From: Micromonospora craterilacus
GTDB taxonomy: Bacteria > Actinomycetota > Actinomycetes > Mycobacteriales > Micromonosporaceae
Reading direction: 5' to 3'
Length of the DNA stretch: 64,000 nucleotides
Assembly (NCBI RefSeq): GCF_003236315.1
Contig: NZ_POTY01000005.1
Location: 1-64,000, forward strand
Each line of letters starts with the position of its first letter. Positions within the stretch are counted from its first letter, which is position 1. Below the pieces are notes generated by a model, which searched no databases, was not told where the DNA came from, and worked only from the letters and a program-made list of their open reading frames with translations. Of this stretch, positions 47,508 to 56,210 are shown piece by piece. The position numbers and the translations under genes were made by a program.

Positions 47508-48812
47508 TTACTTGGCGGCGGCCTTCTTGGCGTTCGCGATCGCGTCCTGCCAGCCCTGGTCGGGGGTGCGCTGTCCCAGCTCGACGGTGCGCACGGCGTT
47601 CTCCACCTCGGTACGGACGGCCTGGTTCTTCGGGCCCATGTAGACCGGCTTCAGGGTCTTCGCGCCGGCGGCGAAGATCGTGCCGATCGGGGCGTCGGAG
47701 AAGTACGGGTTGGTGGCCTCGGCGATGGCCGGGTCGTCCAGCGCCTGCGGCGAGGACGGCAGCGGGCCCTTGGCCTTGAAGGCGCCGATCTGGCCCTGCG
47801 GGCTGGTCAGGAACTTGGCCAGCTTGATCGCCTCTGCCTGGTGCTTGCTCTGCGTCGGCACAGCCAGGTGCGTACCACCCCAGTTACCGCCGTCGCCCGG
47901 CACCCGGGCGATGTCCCACTTGCCCTTGGCCTCCGGCCCGGCGTTGCCCTCGATCACGCCGGTCATCCAGGCCGGGCAGGCGATGGTGGCGAACTTGGCC
48001 TGCTTGAAGGCCGAGACCCACTCCTCCGACCAGGAGCCGTACTTGCCGGACAGACCGGCGTTGATGATGCGCATGGTGGTGTCCCAGGCCTGCTTCACCG
48101 CCGGGTTGCTGTCCACCACGAGGTTGTTGCTGGTGTCGTAGTAGTGGTAGCCCTGCGCGTTGCCGGCGGTCTGCAGCACGATGGTGTTGAACGTGTTGGT
48201 GGCCGCGTCCAGGAACGAGGCGCCGGTGTTCGCGGCCTTGAACTTCTCGCCGGTGGCGATGTAGTCCGGCCAGGTCGGCCAGAGCTTGGAGACCTCGTCG
48301 CGGTCGGTGGGCAGCCCCGCCTTCTCGAAGAGGTCGGTGCGGTAGCACATGGCCATGCCGCCCACGTCGGTGCCGAGCCCGATCAGCTTCTGGCCGTCGG
48401 CGGTGAGCCCCTGGTTCCACTTCCACTCGAGGAAGTTGCCCTTGAGTTCGGCGGCGCCGTGGTCGAGCAGGTTGACGAAGTTGTCCGGGTTGGCCTTGTA
48501 CTCGACCATCAGACCCTCTTCGATGGCCACGATGTCGCCGGCGCCCTTGCCCGCGGCGAGCCATTGGGTCAGCTTCGGCGAGTACTCGTCGAGGTTGCCG
48601 CCGGTGCCCCGCTCGACGATCTTCACGCCGGGGTTGGCGTCCTCGTACTCGCGGTAGAGCTGCTCGTAGCCGAGCTGCCCGAAGACGTCGACGGTGAGCG
48701 TTATGTCGCCGTCTCCGGCGTCGTCGCTGCCACCGCAGCCGCTGGTGACGAGCAACGCGCCGGCGGCGGCCAGGGCGACCGCCGCGAGGCGGTGGCGCGG
48801 GAAAGTGCCCAT
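47508..48812 (-). CDS. Sugar-binding lipoprotein of ABC importer (CebE-like)
   Basis: A 434-residue extracellular solute-binding protein. The signal peptide ends in lipobox VTSGCGG, with lipidated Cys26. The mature part has the type I fold markers VDVFGQLGYEQLYREYEDANPGVKI and, near the end, WQDAIANAKKAAAK. It is expected to capture an oligosaccharide such as cellobiose for the two permeases. It is the first gene of the operon, behind two LacI operators. Confidence 0.9.
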   Translation of the reverse strand: MGTFPRHRLAAVALAAAGALLVTSGCGGSDDAGDGDITLTVDVFGQLGYEQLYREYEDANPGVKIVERGTGGNLDEYSPKLTQWLAAGKGAGDIVAIEEGLMVEYKANPDNFVNLLDHGAAELKGNFLEWKWNQGLTADGQKLIGLGTDVGGMAMCYRTDLFEKAGLPTDRDEVSKLWPTWPDYIATGEKFKAANTGASFLDAATNTFNTIVLQTAGNAQGYHYYDTSNNLVVDSNPAVKQAWDTTMRIINAGLSGKYGSWSEEWVSAFKQAKFATIACPAWMTGVIEGNAGPEAKGKWDIARVPGDGGNWGGTHLAVPTQSKHQAEAIKLAKFLTSPQGQIGAFKAKGPLPSSPQALDDPAIAEATNPYFSDAPIGTIFAAGAKTLKPVYMGPKNQAVRTEVENAVRTVELGQRTPDQGWQDAIANAKKAAAK

Positions 48813-48855
48813 TGTCTGGTGACCCCTCTCAGGTAAGGGTGGTGGTGGATGGGTC

Positions 48856-48869
48856 TGAGAGCGCTCTCA
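48856..48869. promoter_or_regulatory. LacI operator 1, TGAGAGCGCTCTCA
   Basis: A perfect 14-bp palindrome just downstream of the -10 region of the sugar operon. It closely resembles the Streptomyces CebR box TGGGAGCGCTCCCA. Confidence 0.8.
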
Positions 48870-48872
48870 CGT

Positions 48873-48902
48873 AGCCTGCGGTCCACCCCGGACCGGTGTC
48901 AA
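48873..48902 (-). promoter_or_regulatory. Promoter of the sugar operon, TTGACA-N18-CAGGCT
   Basis: TTGACA (48902-48897) and CAGGCT (48878-48873) on the minus strand are 18 bp apart and are flanked on both sides by the LacI palindromes. It is the clearest -35/-10 pair in the window. Confidence 0.65.
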
Positions 48903-48915
48903 GAGAGCGCTCTCT
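48902..48915. promoter_or_regulatory. LacI operator 2, AGAGAGCGCTCTCT
   Basis: A perfect 14-bp palindrome whose left edge touches the TTGACA -35 box. Its centre is 46 bp from the centre of operator 1, so a tetramer or two dimers could block the promoter. Confidence 0.8.
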
Positions 48916-48986
48916 CGGGGAGGGTCACAGAATGGCCACGAGCGGCCCTCCCGATCGGAAAGGCCGCTCGTGGTGGATCGTCGGGC

Positions 48987-49751
48987 TCAGCCGGTACGCA
49001 CCCCGTCGAGCAGGGCGCGGTCGCCGGCGACCGTCAGGGTGTCGAAACTGACCCGCCCCCACAGCGCCAGCAGCAGATCGCTCGCCGTGCCGCTGACGTG
49101 CACCCGGGCATGGTGGTCGTCGTGGTCGAAGATGGTGCCGGTGTCCAGCAGGGCCACCCCCTCGCCGCGCAGCCGCAGGAACCACTCATGTGCCGCGTCG
49201 GTCGCGCTCAGCCGGACCACCCCGTGCCACTGCCCGGTCGCCTTCCGCCGGCCGGCCGGCAGCCAGGTGTCGAGCACCTCGCTCACCCCGTCGGCCGCGA
49301 GCTTCGACTCGATCGGCTCACCGGCGGCGATGGCGAGCTGGGCGTCCCAGCGGTGCACCGCCGTCTCGTGCGCCATCCGGCGTGGCCAGAAGGCCGCCTT
49401 CTTCGGCTGCGGGGCCCAGTTCCACGCCGGTGCCTCCGGGTCGAGGGTGTCGAACAGGGCCATCAACTCGTCGTACGCCTGCTGCCACTGCTGCGCGACG
49501 GTGACCCCCGGCGCCGGCTCGGCCGGCTGCGACCGGCTCTGCTGCGGCGCGGTGGACTCGCCGGAGCCGGCGACGGAGCGTACCCACTGGTAGATGCCGG
49601 CGAGGTGCAGGGCCAGGTCGGTTACCGTCCAGCCGGGGCAGGACAGCACAGGTGTCTCGGGCGGAGCCTCGGCCACCGCCGCGGCGAAGGCCGGGCCCTC
49701 CGCCCGCAGTGCCCCGATCCAGAAGTCTTTGGTGCCATGCAATCTGCTCAT
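48987..49751 (-). CDS. Maleylpyruvate isomerase/DinB-like family protein
   Basis: A 254-residue protein of the TIGR03083-type family, which contains mycothiol-dependent maleylpyruvate isomerase. The N-terminal DinB-like four-helix bundle has PVLSCPGWTVTDLALHLAGIYQW, with the metal-binding His near residue 50. HETAVHRWDAQLA (about 128-140) supplies the two other histidines. The C-terminal SCP2-like domain follows. ATG 49751 has GGGAGGAT upstream. The enzyme activity is not established; mshA is 3 kb away. Confidence 0.8.
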   Translation of the reverse strand: MSRLHGTKDFWIGALRAEGPAFAAAVAEAPPETPVLSCPGWTVTDLALHLAGIYQWVRSVAGSGESTAPQQSRSQPAEPAPGVTVAQQWQQAYDELMALFDTLDPEAPAWNWAPQPKKAAFWPRRMAHETAVHRWDAQLAIAAGEPIESKLAADGVSEVLDTWLPAGRRKATGQWHGVVRLSATDAAHEWFLRLRGEGVALLDTGTIFDHDDHHARVHVSGTASDLLLALWGRVSFDTLTVAGDRALLDGVRTG

Positions 49752-49808
49752 CGCCATCCTCCCGGGGGTGACCGGGCCACCAGTGGGTGCCGCGGCTGTC
49801 CCTCAGCC

Positions 49809-49814
49809 TAGGGT
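49809..49814 (+). promoter_or_regulatory. -10 hexamer TAGGGT, leaderless murB
   Basis: TAGGGT is followed by 7 nt and GTG at 49822. Confidence 0.55.
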
Positions 49815-49821
49815 GAAAGGC

Positions 49822-50904
49822 GTGTCTGACGTCTACGCCCAGCCGGCAGCCGCCGCTCAACCCGTCACCACGGGTGATCTGTCGCAATACACCACATTAC
49901 GCCTCGGTGGACCGGCTGGACGGATAGTTACCGCTACCAGTGCGGAGGAGATTGTCGCCCGGGTACGCGAGGCGGGGGAGGAGATCCTCCTGCTCGCCGG
50001 CGGCAGCAACGTGGTGATCGGCGACGTCGGCTTCCCGGGCACCGTGGTCCTCGTCCGCTCCCGGGGCCTGCGGGTACTGGCCGAGGACGAGCAGACCGTG
50101 ACGGTACGGGTCGAGGCCGGCGAGCCGTGGGACGACCTGGTCGCCGCGACCGTGCAGAACGGCTGGTCCGGGCTGGAGTGCCTGTCCGGCATCCCCGGCT
50201 CGACCGGGGCCACCCCGATCCAGAACGTCGGGGCGTACGGGCAGGAGGTCGCCGAGACCATCACCGGCGTGCAGGTCTACGACCGGGACGCCGGCGCGGT
50301 CGGGCGGGTCGCCGCGGTGGACTGCGGCTTCGCCTACCGGTCCAGCATCTTCAAGTACAGCGAGCGGTGGGTGGTGCTCTCGGTCGACTTCCGGCTGGCC
50401 CGCTCGCCGCTGTCCGGCCCGGTCCGCTACGCCGAGCTGGCCCGGGCCCTGGACGTCGGAGTCGGCGACCGGGTGCCGTTGGCGCAGGCGCGGGCAACCG
50501 TGCGGCGGCTGCGCGCCGGCAAGGGCATGGTGCTCGACCCGGCCGACCCGGACACCCGCTCGGTCGGCTCCTTCTTCACCAACCCGGTGCTGGACGGCGC
50601 CGGGTACGAGCTGCTGCGCCAGCGGGCCGCCGATGTCGGGGAGCCGCCGGCCTGGCCGGGCGCCGGTGACATGGTCAAGGTCAGCGCGGCCTGGTTGATC
50701 GACAAGGCCGGCTTCGGCAAGGGCCACGCCGGCCCCGAGGGCGTCGCCATCTCCAGCAAGCACACCCTGGCCCTGACCAACCCCACCGGCACCGCCAGCA
50801 CCCAGGCCCTGATCACTCTCGCCCGCGACATCCGCGACACCGTCCACGCCCGCTTCGGGGTAACCCTCCACCCCGAACCCGTGCTGATCAACTGCACCGT
50901 CTAG
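49822..50904 (+). CDS. murB: UDP-N-acetylenolpyruvoylglucosamine reductase
   Basis: MurB, 360 residues, is the FAD enzyme that reduces UDP-GlcNAc-enolpyruvate to UDP-MurNAc in peptidoglycan synthesis. The N-terminal NTTLRLGGPA-like block appears as YTTLRLGGPAG. The FAD segments LLLAGGSNVVI and SGIPGSTGATPIQNVGAYG, and the C-terminal substrate block VSAAWLIDKAGFGKG plus SSKHTLALTN, are present. Start GTG 49822 follows the -10 hexamer. The open frame extends upstream to 49594 without homology. The position matches Rv0482. Confidence 0.93.
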   Translation: MSDVYAQPAAAAQPVTTGDLSQYTTLRLGGPAGRIVTATSAEEIVARVREAGEEILLLAGGSNVVIGDVGFPGTVVLVRSRGLRVLAEDEQTVTVRVEAGEPWDDLVAATVQNGWSGLECLSGIPGSTGATPIQNVGAYGQEVAETITGVQVYDRDAGAVGRVAAVDCGFAYRSSIFKYSERWVVLSVDFRLARSPLSGPVRYAELARALDVGVGDRVPLAQARATVRRLRAGKGMVLDPADPDTRSVGSFFTNPVLDGAGYELLRQRAADVGEPPAWPGAGDMVKVSAAWLIDKAGFGKGHAGPEGVAISSKHTLALTNPTGTASTQALITLARDIRDTVHARFGVTLHPEPVLINCTV

Positions 50905-50939
50905 CCCACCTCACCCACGATCAACGGGGCTGGGTGGGC
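50904..50939. terminator. Hairpin between murB and methyltransferase gene
   Basis: GCCCACC (50904-50910) pairs with GGTGGGC (50933-50939) around a 22-nt loop, between two convergent stops. The stem is short, so this is a weak call. Confidence 0.35.
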
Positions 50940-51724
50940 GAGATGGTGGGCCACGGGAGGGTTAGTTCGCCCAGGCGCCAACGGCGGGGACGGTCGAGGA
51001 TGGGCCAGCCCTGGGCGCGGATGGTGGCCACCGCGTGCAGCCAGCGTTGGCGGGGACCGAAGGGGGCGTAGCTGGCGGCGGCGCGCCAGGCGTCGTCCAG
51101 GGCTCGGATCAGGTCGTGGATGGGTTCGCCGGGGACGTTGCGGTGGATCAGCGCCTTGGGTAGCCGTTCGGCCAGCTCGGCCGGGCTGTCGAGGGTCGCC
51201 AGCCGGGCGGCCAGGGTCAGCGAGCGCGGGCCGGCGGCGTCGAGCAGCACCCAGCCGCCGAGGCGGCCCAACTCGTCGCAGGTGCCCTCCACCAGCAGCC
51301 CGCCGGGTGCCAGCCCGGCCGTGATCGTGGCCCAGGCGCCGGCCACCTCGCCCTCGTCGTACTGACGTAGCACGTTGAACGCGCGGACCAGGGCGGGACG
51401 ATGGCCGGCCAGCTCGAAGCCGCCCCGGGCGAAGGTGAGCCCGGGCGGGTCGGCGGCGGGCTGGGCGTCCGCGACGCGTACCGGATCGATCTCCAGCCCG
51501 ACCACCCGCACGTCGGCGCGGACCCCGGCGGCGAGCCGGGCGCGCAGCTCCACCGCGGTGACCGGGGTCGCGCCGTAGCCGAGGTCGACCACCAGCGGAT
51601 CCGGCGCGGCCCGCAGCACGTCGGCGCAGGTCTCCACGATCCAGTTGTCCACCCGGCGTAGCCGGTTGGGATTGGTGGTGCCCCGGGTCACCACACCGAG
51701 GGGCCGGGACGCCCGTGTCGCCAT
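50921..51724 (-). CDS. Class I SAM-dependent methyltransferase-like protein
   Basis: A 267-residue protein with a Rossmann-type methyltransferase core. The SAM-binding loop is LVVDLGYGATPVTAVEL (about residues 44-60), with an acidic residue in VVGLEIDPVRV. The rest is poorly matched to known classes; an EGTCDELGRLGGWVLL segment lies near residue 145. The substrate is unknown. It follows the SDR gene by 14 bp and is probably co-transcribed. The open frame runs on upstream only as an alternate frame of the SDR. Confidence 0.72.
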   Translation of the reverse strand: MATRASRPLGVVTRGTTNPNRLRRVDNWIVETCADVLRAAPDPLVVDLGYGATPVTAVELRARLAAGVRADVRVVGLEIDPVRVADAQPAADPPGLTFARGGFELAGHRPALVRAFNVLRQYDEGEVAGAWATITAGLAPGGLLVEGTCDELGRLGGWVLLDAAGPRSLTLAARLATLDSPAELAERLPKALIHRNVPGEPIHDLIRALDDAWRAAASYAPFGPRQRWLHAVATIRAQGWPILDRPRRWRLGELTLPWPTISPTQPR

Positions 51725-51738
51725 CGCGCGATCCCGGC

Positions 51739-52503
51739 TCAGCTCGCCCGGTGCACCTTGTGCTGGGCGGCCTGGGCCAGCGGCCGGACGACGAGCCGGT
51801 CCACGTTGACGTGTTGCGGGCGGGTCGCGCACCAGGCGATGCAGTCGGCGACGTCCTCGGCGACCAGCGGTTCGGCGACCCCGGCGTAGACGGCCGCGGC
51901 CAGGTCGGCGTCGCCGCGGTACCGGACCAGTCCGAACTCGTCGGTCTTCACCATCCCGGGGTCGATCTCGATCACCCGGACCGGGCGGCCGCAGAGCTCC
52001 AGCCGTAGCGTGCCGGCGATCGCGGTCTGCGCGTGCTTCGCGGCGGTGTAGCCGCCGCCGCCCTCGTACACCGTGAAGCCGGCGGTCGACGAGACGACGA
52101 CGATGGTGCCGGCGCCGGAGGTCTCCAGGGCCGGCAGCAGCGCCTGGGTGACCCGCAACGTGCCGAGCACGTTCACGTCGTACATCCACTGCCAGTCGCC
52201 GATGGCACCGGACTCGACCGGGTCCAGCCCGCGTGCCCCACCGGCGTTGTTCACCAGCAGCGTCACCGGCCCGGGAGCCTGCTGTGCGGCCTGCGCGAGA
52301 CCCGCCACCGACTCGTCCGAGGTGACGTCGCAGGCCACCGCGGTGGCGGCGCCACCGGCGGCGGTGATCTCCGCGACCAGGTCGGCCAACCGGTCGGTAC
52401 GCCGCGCCGCGGCCACGACGTGGAAACCCTCGCTGGCGAGCCGCCGGGCGGTGGCGGCGCCGATCCCGCTGGACGCTCCGGTGACGATGGCGACAGGACT
52501 CAT
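51739..52503 (-). CDS. Short-chain dehydrogenase/reductase (Rv0484c-like)
   Basis: A 254-residue classical SDR. The cofactor motif TGASSGIGAA (residues 8-17), NNAGG, catalytic Ser in VVVSSTAG and YTAAKH (Tyr and Lys four apart) are all present, so it should be active. The position next to mshA matches Rv0484c in M. tuberculosis. ATG 52503 has GAGAAT 6 nt upstream. The substrate is unknown. Confidence 0.88.
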   Translation of the reverse strand: MSPVAIVTGASSGIGAATARRLASEGFHVVAAARRTDRLADLVAEITAAGGAATAVACDVTSDESVAGLAQAAQQAPGPVTLLVNNAGGARGLDPVESGAIGDWQWMYDVNVLGTLRVTQALLPALETSGAGTIVVVSSTAGFTVYEGGGGYTAAKHAQTAIAGTLRLELCGRPVRVIEIDPGMVKTDEFGLVRYRGDADLAAAVYAGVAEPLVAEDVADCIAWCATRPQHVNVDRLVVRPLAQAAQHKVHRAS

Positions 52504-52684
52504 CGGGCCATTCTCGCCCCCGCTCACGGCCGTCGGGCACCGCCCTCGTGATGAGGTCGGTCACGCCGGCGGGGCTGGCCGACGTATTTCCCGCGGGCGA
52601 TCGGGAAGATGACATCCGGCGTCGAGGTTGACGCAGGAGCGCCGGTCGTGCGGGACGGCATCAACCGTGGCAAAGGGAGCGGAC

Positions 52685-54037
52685 GTGGCGGAAATGCACT
52701 CCGGTGTCGGTCGTCAGCGAGGTTCCCTGCCGTGGCCGCGGCCCCGGCGGATCGCGACGCTCTCGGTGCACACCTCGCCGCTGCACCAGCCGGGCACCGG
52801 CGACGCGGGCGGCATGAACGTCTACATCCTGGAGGTCGCCCGGCGACTGGCCGAGGCGGACGTCGAGGTGGAAATCTTCACCCGGGCCACCTCGGGCGAT
52901 CTGCCGCCGGTGGTCGAGGTGGCTCCCGGGGTGCACGTGCGGCACGTGATGGCCGGTCCGCTTGAGGGGCTGACCAAGGAGGAACTGCCCGGCCAGCTCT
53001 GCGCGTTCACCGCCGGCGTGCTGCGCGCCGAGGCGGCCCGGCCGCCGGGCCACTACGACCTCATCCACTCCCACTACTGGCTCTCCGGGCAGGTCGGCTG
53101 GCTGGCCAAGGACCGCTGGGGGGTGCCGCTGGTGCACACCGCGCACACCCTGGCCAAGGTGAAGAACGCGCAGCTCGCCGCCGGGGACCGGCCGGAACCC
53201 AAGGCCCGGGTGATCGGCGAGGAGCAGGTGGTCGCCGAGGCGGACCGGCTGGTCGCGAACACCCGGGTCGAGGCACGGGACCTGGTCGGCCGGTACGACG
53301 CCGACCCGACCCTGGTCGCGGTGGTCGAGCCGGGGGTGGACCTGGACCGGTTCCGCCCGGCCTCCGGCGACCGGGACGCCGCGACCACTGCCGCCCGGGT
53401 CCGGCTGGGCCTGCCCACCCGCGGTCACCTGGTGGCCTTCGTCGGGCGGATCCAGCCGTTGAAGGCCCCGGACGTGCTGATCCGTGCGATCGCCGCATTG
53501 CGTGACCGGGATCCGGTGCTGGCCCGCGAGGTCGGCGTGGTGATCTGCGGCGGCCCGAGCGGCACCGGGCTGGACCGGCCCACCGCCCTGATCGAGCTGG
53601 CCGCCTCGCTCGGTGTCGCCGACCGGGTGCACTTCCTGCCGCCGCAGACCGGCACCGACCTGCCCCTGCTGTACCAGGCGGCCGACCTGGTCGCGGTGCC
53701 GTCGTACAACGAATCCTTCGGCCTGGTCGCGCTGGAGGCCCAGGCGTGCGGTACGCCCGTGGTGGCCGCCGCCGTCGGCGGCCTGGTGACCGCGGTACGC
53801 GACCAGGTCAGCGGGGTTCTGGTGCGCGGCCACGACCCGGTCGACTGGGCCCGTACGCTGGGCCGCCTGCTGCCCGACCGGGGCCGCTTGGCGGAGCTGT
53901 CCGTCGGTGCCGCCCGGCATGCACGCAACTTCTCCTGGCACCGTACGGCCGACGGCCTGCTCACCGTCTACGGCGAGGCGATCGCCGCCCACCGGGCCCG
54001 TCTCACCTCCGAGCTGGCCGGCTCCCGTTGCTGGTGA
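52685..54037 (+). CDS. mshA: D-inositol-3-phosphate glycosyltransferase
   Basis: MshA, 450 residues, is the GT4 enzyme that transfers GlcNAc from UDP-GlcNAc to 1L-myo-inositol-1-phosphate, the first step of mycothiol synthesis. The N-terminal domain has [20 protein letters not shown] (about residues 26-45) and the C-terminal domain [20 protein letters not shown] (about 345-364), with [14 protein letters not shown] between. GTG 52685 follows GGGAG by about 9 nt. An in-frame start at 52628 adds non-homologous residues. The YbjN gene follows, as in mycobacteria. Confidence 0.95.
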   Translation: MAEMHSGVGRQRGSLPWPRPRRIATLSVHTSPLHQPGTGDAGGMNVYILEVARRLAEADVEVEIFTRATSGDLPPVVEVAPGVHVRHVMAGPLEGLTKEELPGQLCAFTAGVLRAEAARPPGHYDLIHSHYWLSGQVGWLAKDRWGVPLVHTAHTLAKVKNAQLAAGDRPEPKARVIGEEQVVAEADRLVANTRVEARDLVGRYDADPTLVAVVEPGVDLDRFRPASGDRDAATTAARVRLGLPTRGHLVAFVGRIQPLKAPDVLIRAIAALRDRDPVLAREVGVVICGGPSGTGLDRPTALIELAASLGVADRVHFLPPQTGTDLPLLYQAADLVAVPSYNESFGLVALEAQACGTPVVAAAVGGLVTAVRDQVSGVLVRGHDPVDWARTLGRLLPDRGRLAELSVGAARHARNFSWHRTADGLLTVYGEAIAAHRARLTSELAGSRCW

Positions 54038-54079
54038 CCGGTGCGGCGCTCATCAGCGGCGGTGCGGAGGCAGCGGCCG

Positions 54080-54085
54080 TAGAGT
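54080..54085 (+). promoter_or_regulatory. -10 hexamer TAGAGT, leaderless YbjN gene
   Basis: TAGAGT is followed by 7 nt and ATG at 54093. Confidence 0.55.
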
Positions 54086-54092
54086 TGACCCG

Positions 54093-54605
54093 ATGAGCGA
54101 CCTTGGGGCCCTGATCGAGTCGGTCTGCGCCGAACGGGAGCTCGCCTGCGAGCGCACCGGCCCGGGGTCGTACGCGGTGACCCTGCCCGGCACGCACAAG
54201 CTCAAGACGATCTGCAACCTGATCGTCGGTGAGCACGCGCTACGGGTCGAGGCGTTCGTGATGCGCCAGCCGGACGAGCGGCGCGAGGAGCTGTGGGCCT
54301 GGCTGTTGCAACGCAACGCCCGGATGTACGCCGTGTCGTTCTCCGTCGACGCGGTCGGCGACATCTACCTCACCGGCCGGGTCAACCCCGCCGGAGTCGA
54401 CGCCGACGAGTTGGACCGGCTGCTCGGCGCGGTGCTGACCTACGCCGACGAGTCCTTCGACACCATGCTGGAGATTGGTTTCGGCAGCTCGATCCGCCGG
54501 GAGTGGGAGTGGCGGGTCAAGCGGGGTGAGTCCACCGCGAACCTCGCGGCCTTCGCGCACCTTTTCGAGCCGTCGGGCGGCGCGGGCGGTCCGGGCCAGA
54601 CCTGA
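54093..54605 (+). CDS. YbjN domain-containing protein
   Basis: A 170-residue protein of the YbjN (bacterial sensory transduction regulator-like) family. It contains TLPGTHKLKTICNLIVGEH near residues 30-48 and ELWAWLLQRNARMYAVSFSVDAVGDIYLTGRV near 72-103, read in two adjoining parts. The fold resembles type III secretion chaperones; the function in actinobacteria is unknown. The mshA-YbjN order is as in Rv0486-Rv0487. Confidence 0.85.
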   Translation: MSDLGALIESVCAERELACERTGPGSYAVTLPGTHKLKTICNLIVGEHALRVEAFVMRQPDERREELWAWLLQRNARMYAVSFSVDAVGDIYLTGRVNPAGVDADELDRLLGAVLTYADESFDTMLEIGFGSSIRREWEWRVKRGESTANLAAFAHLFEPSGGAGGPGQT

Positions 54606-54725
54606 AACGGGGTCCGTTGACCGGCGGGACGGTTCAGAGCGCTATTGCTGGGTAAGCCGCACCACGCGGTGCGGCGTTGGGACCCGCCGCGTGCCGAGAC
54701 TGAGTGTCGAGGAGCGTGAGCGTCC

Positions 54726-55841
54726 ATGGCTCAGCGAAACAGCTCGGGTCGCGGCGGGACCGCGACCAGGACCAAGCGGCAGGCCGGCAACCGGACCCCG
54801 AACACGCCACAGATCTCCGAGTCGGAGATCTCCCGGATGCGGGTGGACGACATCCGCGGACAGTTGCGCCGGTACGGGGTCTCCGGCATCTCCGCCCTGC
54901 GCAAGCCGGAACTGGTGAAGACCCTGGTGAAGACGCTTCGGTCGGGCGGTGCCGCCCGCCGGAGCACCGGTCCGGCCGGCCGCGCCAGCGCCACGAAGGC
55001 GGCCGGGACGAGACAGGCGGCGGCGGGTCGGACCGCCCCGGGCCGGGCAAAGGCGGCGCCGGCGAAACGGGCCGTATCGGCGCGGAAGGCGGCGGGCGGC
55101 ACCGCGCGCAAGACGACCACCAGTGCCGCGCGCAAGACGACCGGTGCGGCGCGGAAGACGACGACTAGTGCCGCGCGCAAGACGACCGGGGCGGCGCGGA
55201 AGACGACGGCCAGCGCGGCGCGGAAGACGACGCCGGGCACGGCGCGAAAGGCCGCGACGGGCACCGGGGCGAGGAAGGTCGCTCCGCGGAAGGCGGCGGC
55301 GAAGAGCACGGCGGCGCGGAAGACCACGGCGGCCAGAAAGACCACGACCGCGGGTAAGGCCGGCACTGCGGCTCGCAAGTCGACGGCGGGGCGGGCCACA
55401 GCGGCACGTGGAGCGGCCAAGGCGGCACCGGCGCAGGGTGCGGCCAGGGCGGCACCGGTCGGCAGTTCAGCGGTGCGGACCGGGCGGGGGACCGCGCGGT
55501 CGTCCCGGTCGTCGCAGGTGATCGCCACGATCCAGGACCAGCCGGAGCGCCCCGGCCGTAGTCTGGTGACCACCAACCACGACGTCATCCGGCGGTGGGC
55601 CCGCGAGCGTGGCGCCAAGCCGGCGACGATCACCGGCACCGAGCGGGACGGCCGGGCCGGCGTGTTGACGTTCAACATTCCGGGTTACCGGGAGAGCAGC
55701 CGGATCCGCGAGATCACCTGGGACGAGTGGTTCCACACCTTCGATCTGCGGCGGCTGAACCTGATCTACCAGGAGCAGTTGCGGGACGGCCGGCAGAGCA
55801 ACTTCTTCCGGACCGAGTCACCCGACCGTGAGGACGGGTGA
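54726..55841 (+). CDS. Histone H1-like protein with Rho-N and unknown C-terminal domain
   Basis: A 371-residue basic protein in three parts. Residues about 33-72 form a small helical Rho-N/SAP-like domain (MRVDDIRGQLRRYGVSGISALRKPELVKTL, read in parts). Residues about 75-260 are a Lys/Arg/Ala/Thr-rich histone H1-like region with a 15-residue repeat of ARKTT blocks. Residues about 280-371 are a compact acidic-aromatic domain (HDVIRRWARERGAKPATITG, then ITWDEWFHTFDLRRLN and DGRQSNFF). DNA or RNA binding is inferred; the last domain has no known activity. Codon bias in the repeat is like its neighbours. GAGGAG is 12 nt before ATG. Confidence 0.75.
   Translation: MAQRNSSGRGGTATRTKRQAGNRTPNTPQISESEISRMRVDDIRGQLRRYGVSGISALRKPELVKTLVKTLRSGGAARRSTGPAGRASATKAAGTRQAAAGRTAPGRAKAAPAKRAVSARKAAGGTARKTTTSAARKTTGAARKTTTSAARKTTGAARKTTASAARKTTPGTARKAATGTGARKVAPRKAAAKSTAARKTTAARKTTTAGKAGTAARKSTAGRATAARGAAKAAPAQGAARAAPVGSSAVRTGRGTARSSRSSQVIATIQDQPERPGRSLVTTNHDVIRRWARERGAKPATITGTERDGRAGVLTFNIPGYRESSRIREITWDEWFHTFDLRRLNLIYQEQLRDGRQSNFFRTESPDREDG
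55108..55233 (+). repeat. Degenerate 45-bp repeat encoding ARKTT blocks
   Basis: About three 45-bp units encode ARKTTTSAARKTTGA-like blocks within the H1-like region. The first two peptide units are identical and the third is diverged. Such repeats commonly vary in number between strains. Confidence 0.7.
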
Positions 55842-56210
55842 GGGGTTTGCGGGAATGCTCGACGGGTACCCGCTGTTGGCCATGAACGAGGGCCCGAAGT
55901 GCCGTCCCGAGGCCGGCCACGGCCGCTGTGACGGGCGAGACAGCCGATCAGGTTGAATCCGGATGACGGGCCGAACTAGCTTTATTACACCGCGCCACGC
56001 TCGGAACCGTTCGGGGGAGCGGCGGATCGATCAGATCCGTGCACCGGGTGAGGTGTCGGGGGACGGGTGGATCGACCGTTGGGGGACGGTTCCCACCTGT
56101 TTGGACCGGCGGCGTGAGCGGGCGTCGCTTACGGGGGTGAGTGTCGCCCGCCGCCGCCGGTCGTACGACGTTGATGTGCCCGGCACGGGTTCCGTGCCGG
56201 GCACCTCGCG
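55842..56210. other. 369-bp intergenic region with low-GC patch and G-run repeats
   Basis: No protein gene could be supported. A short AT-rich patch (AACTAGCTTTATTACA, 55975-55990) contains TAGCTT and TATTAC and may be a promoter. It is followed by four G-runs, with GGGGGACGG repeated, and by the hairpin at 56176-56204. The arrangement could mark a small RNA on the plus strand, but nothing confirms transcription. Confidence 0.35.
56176..56204. terminator. 13-bp terminator hairpin after MFS gene
   Basis: GTGCCCGGCACGG pairs perfectly with CCGTGCCGGGCAC around a GTT loop. It begins 6 bp after the minus-strand MFS stop at 56211 and could stop transcription from either side. Confidence 0.75.

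Noticed and set aside
50921-52615. A 564-codon methyltransferase
   Set aside because: The first 297 codons are Arg-rich shadow of the SDR gene; the methyltransferase begins at ATG 51724.
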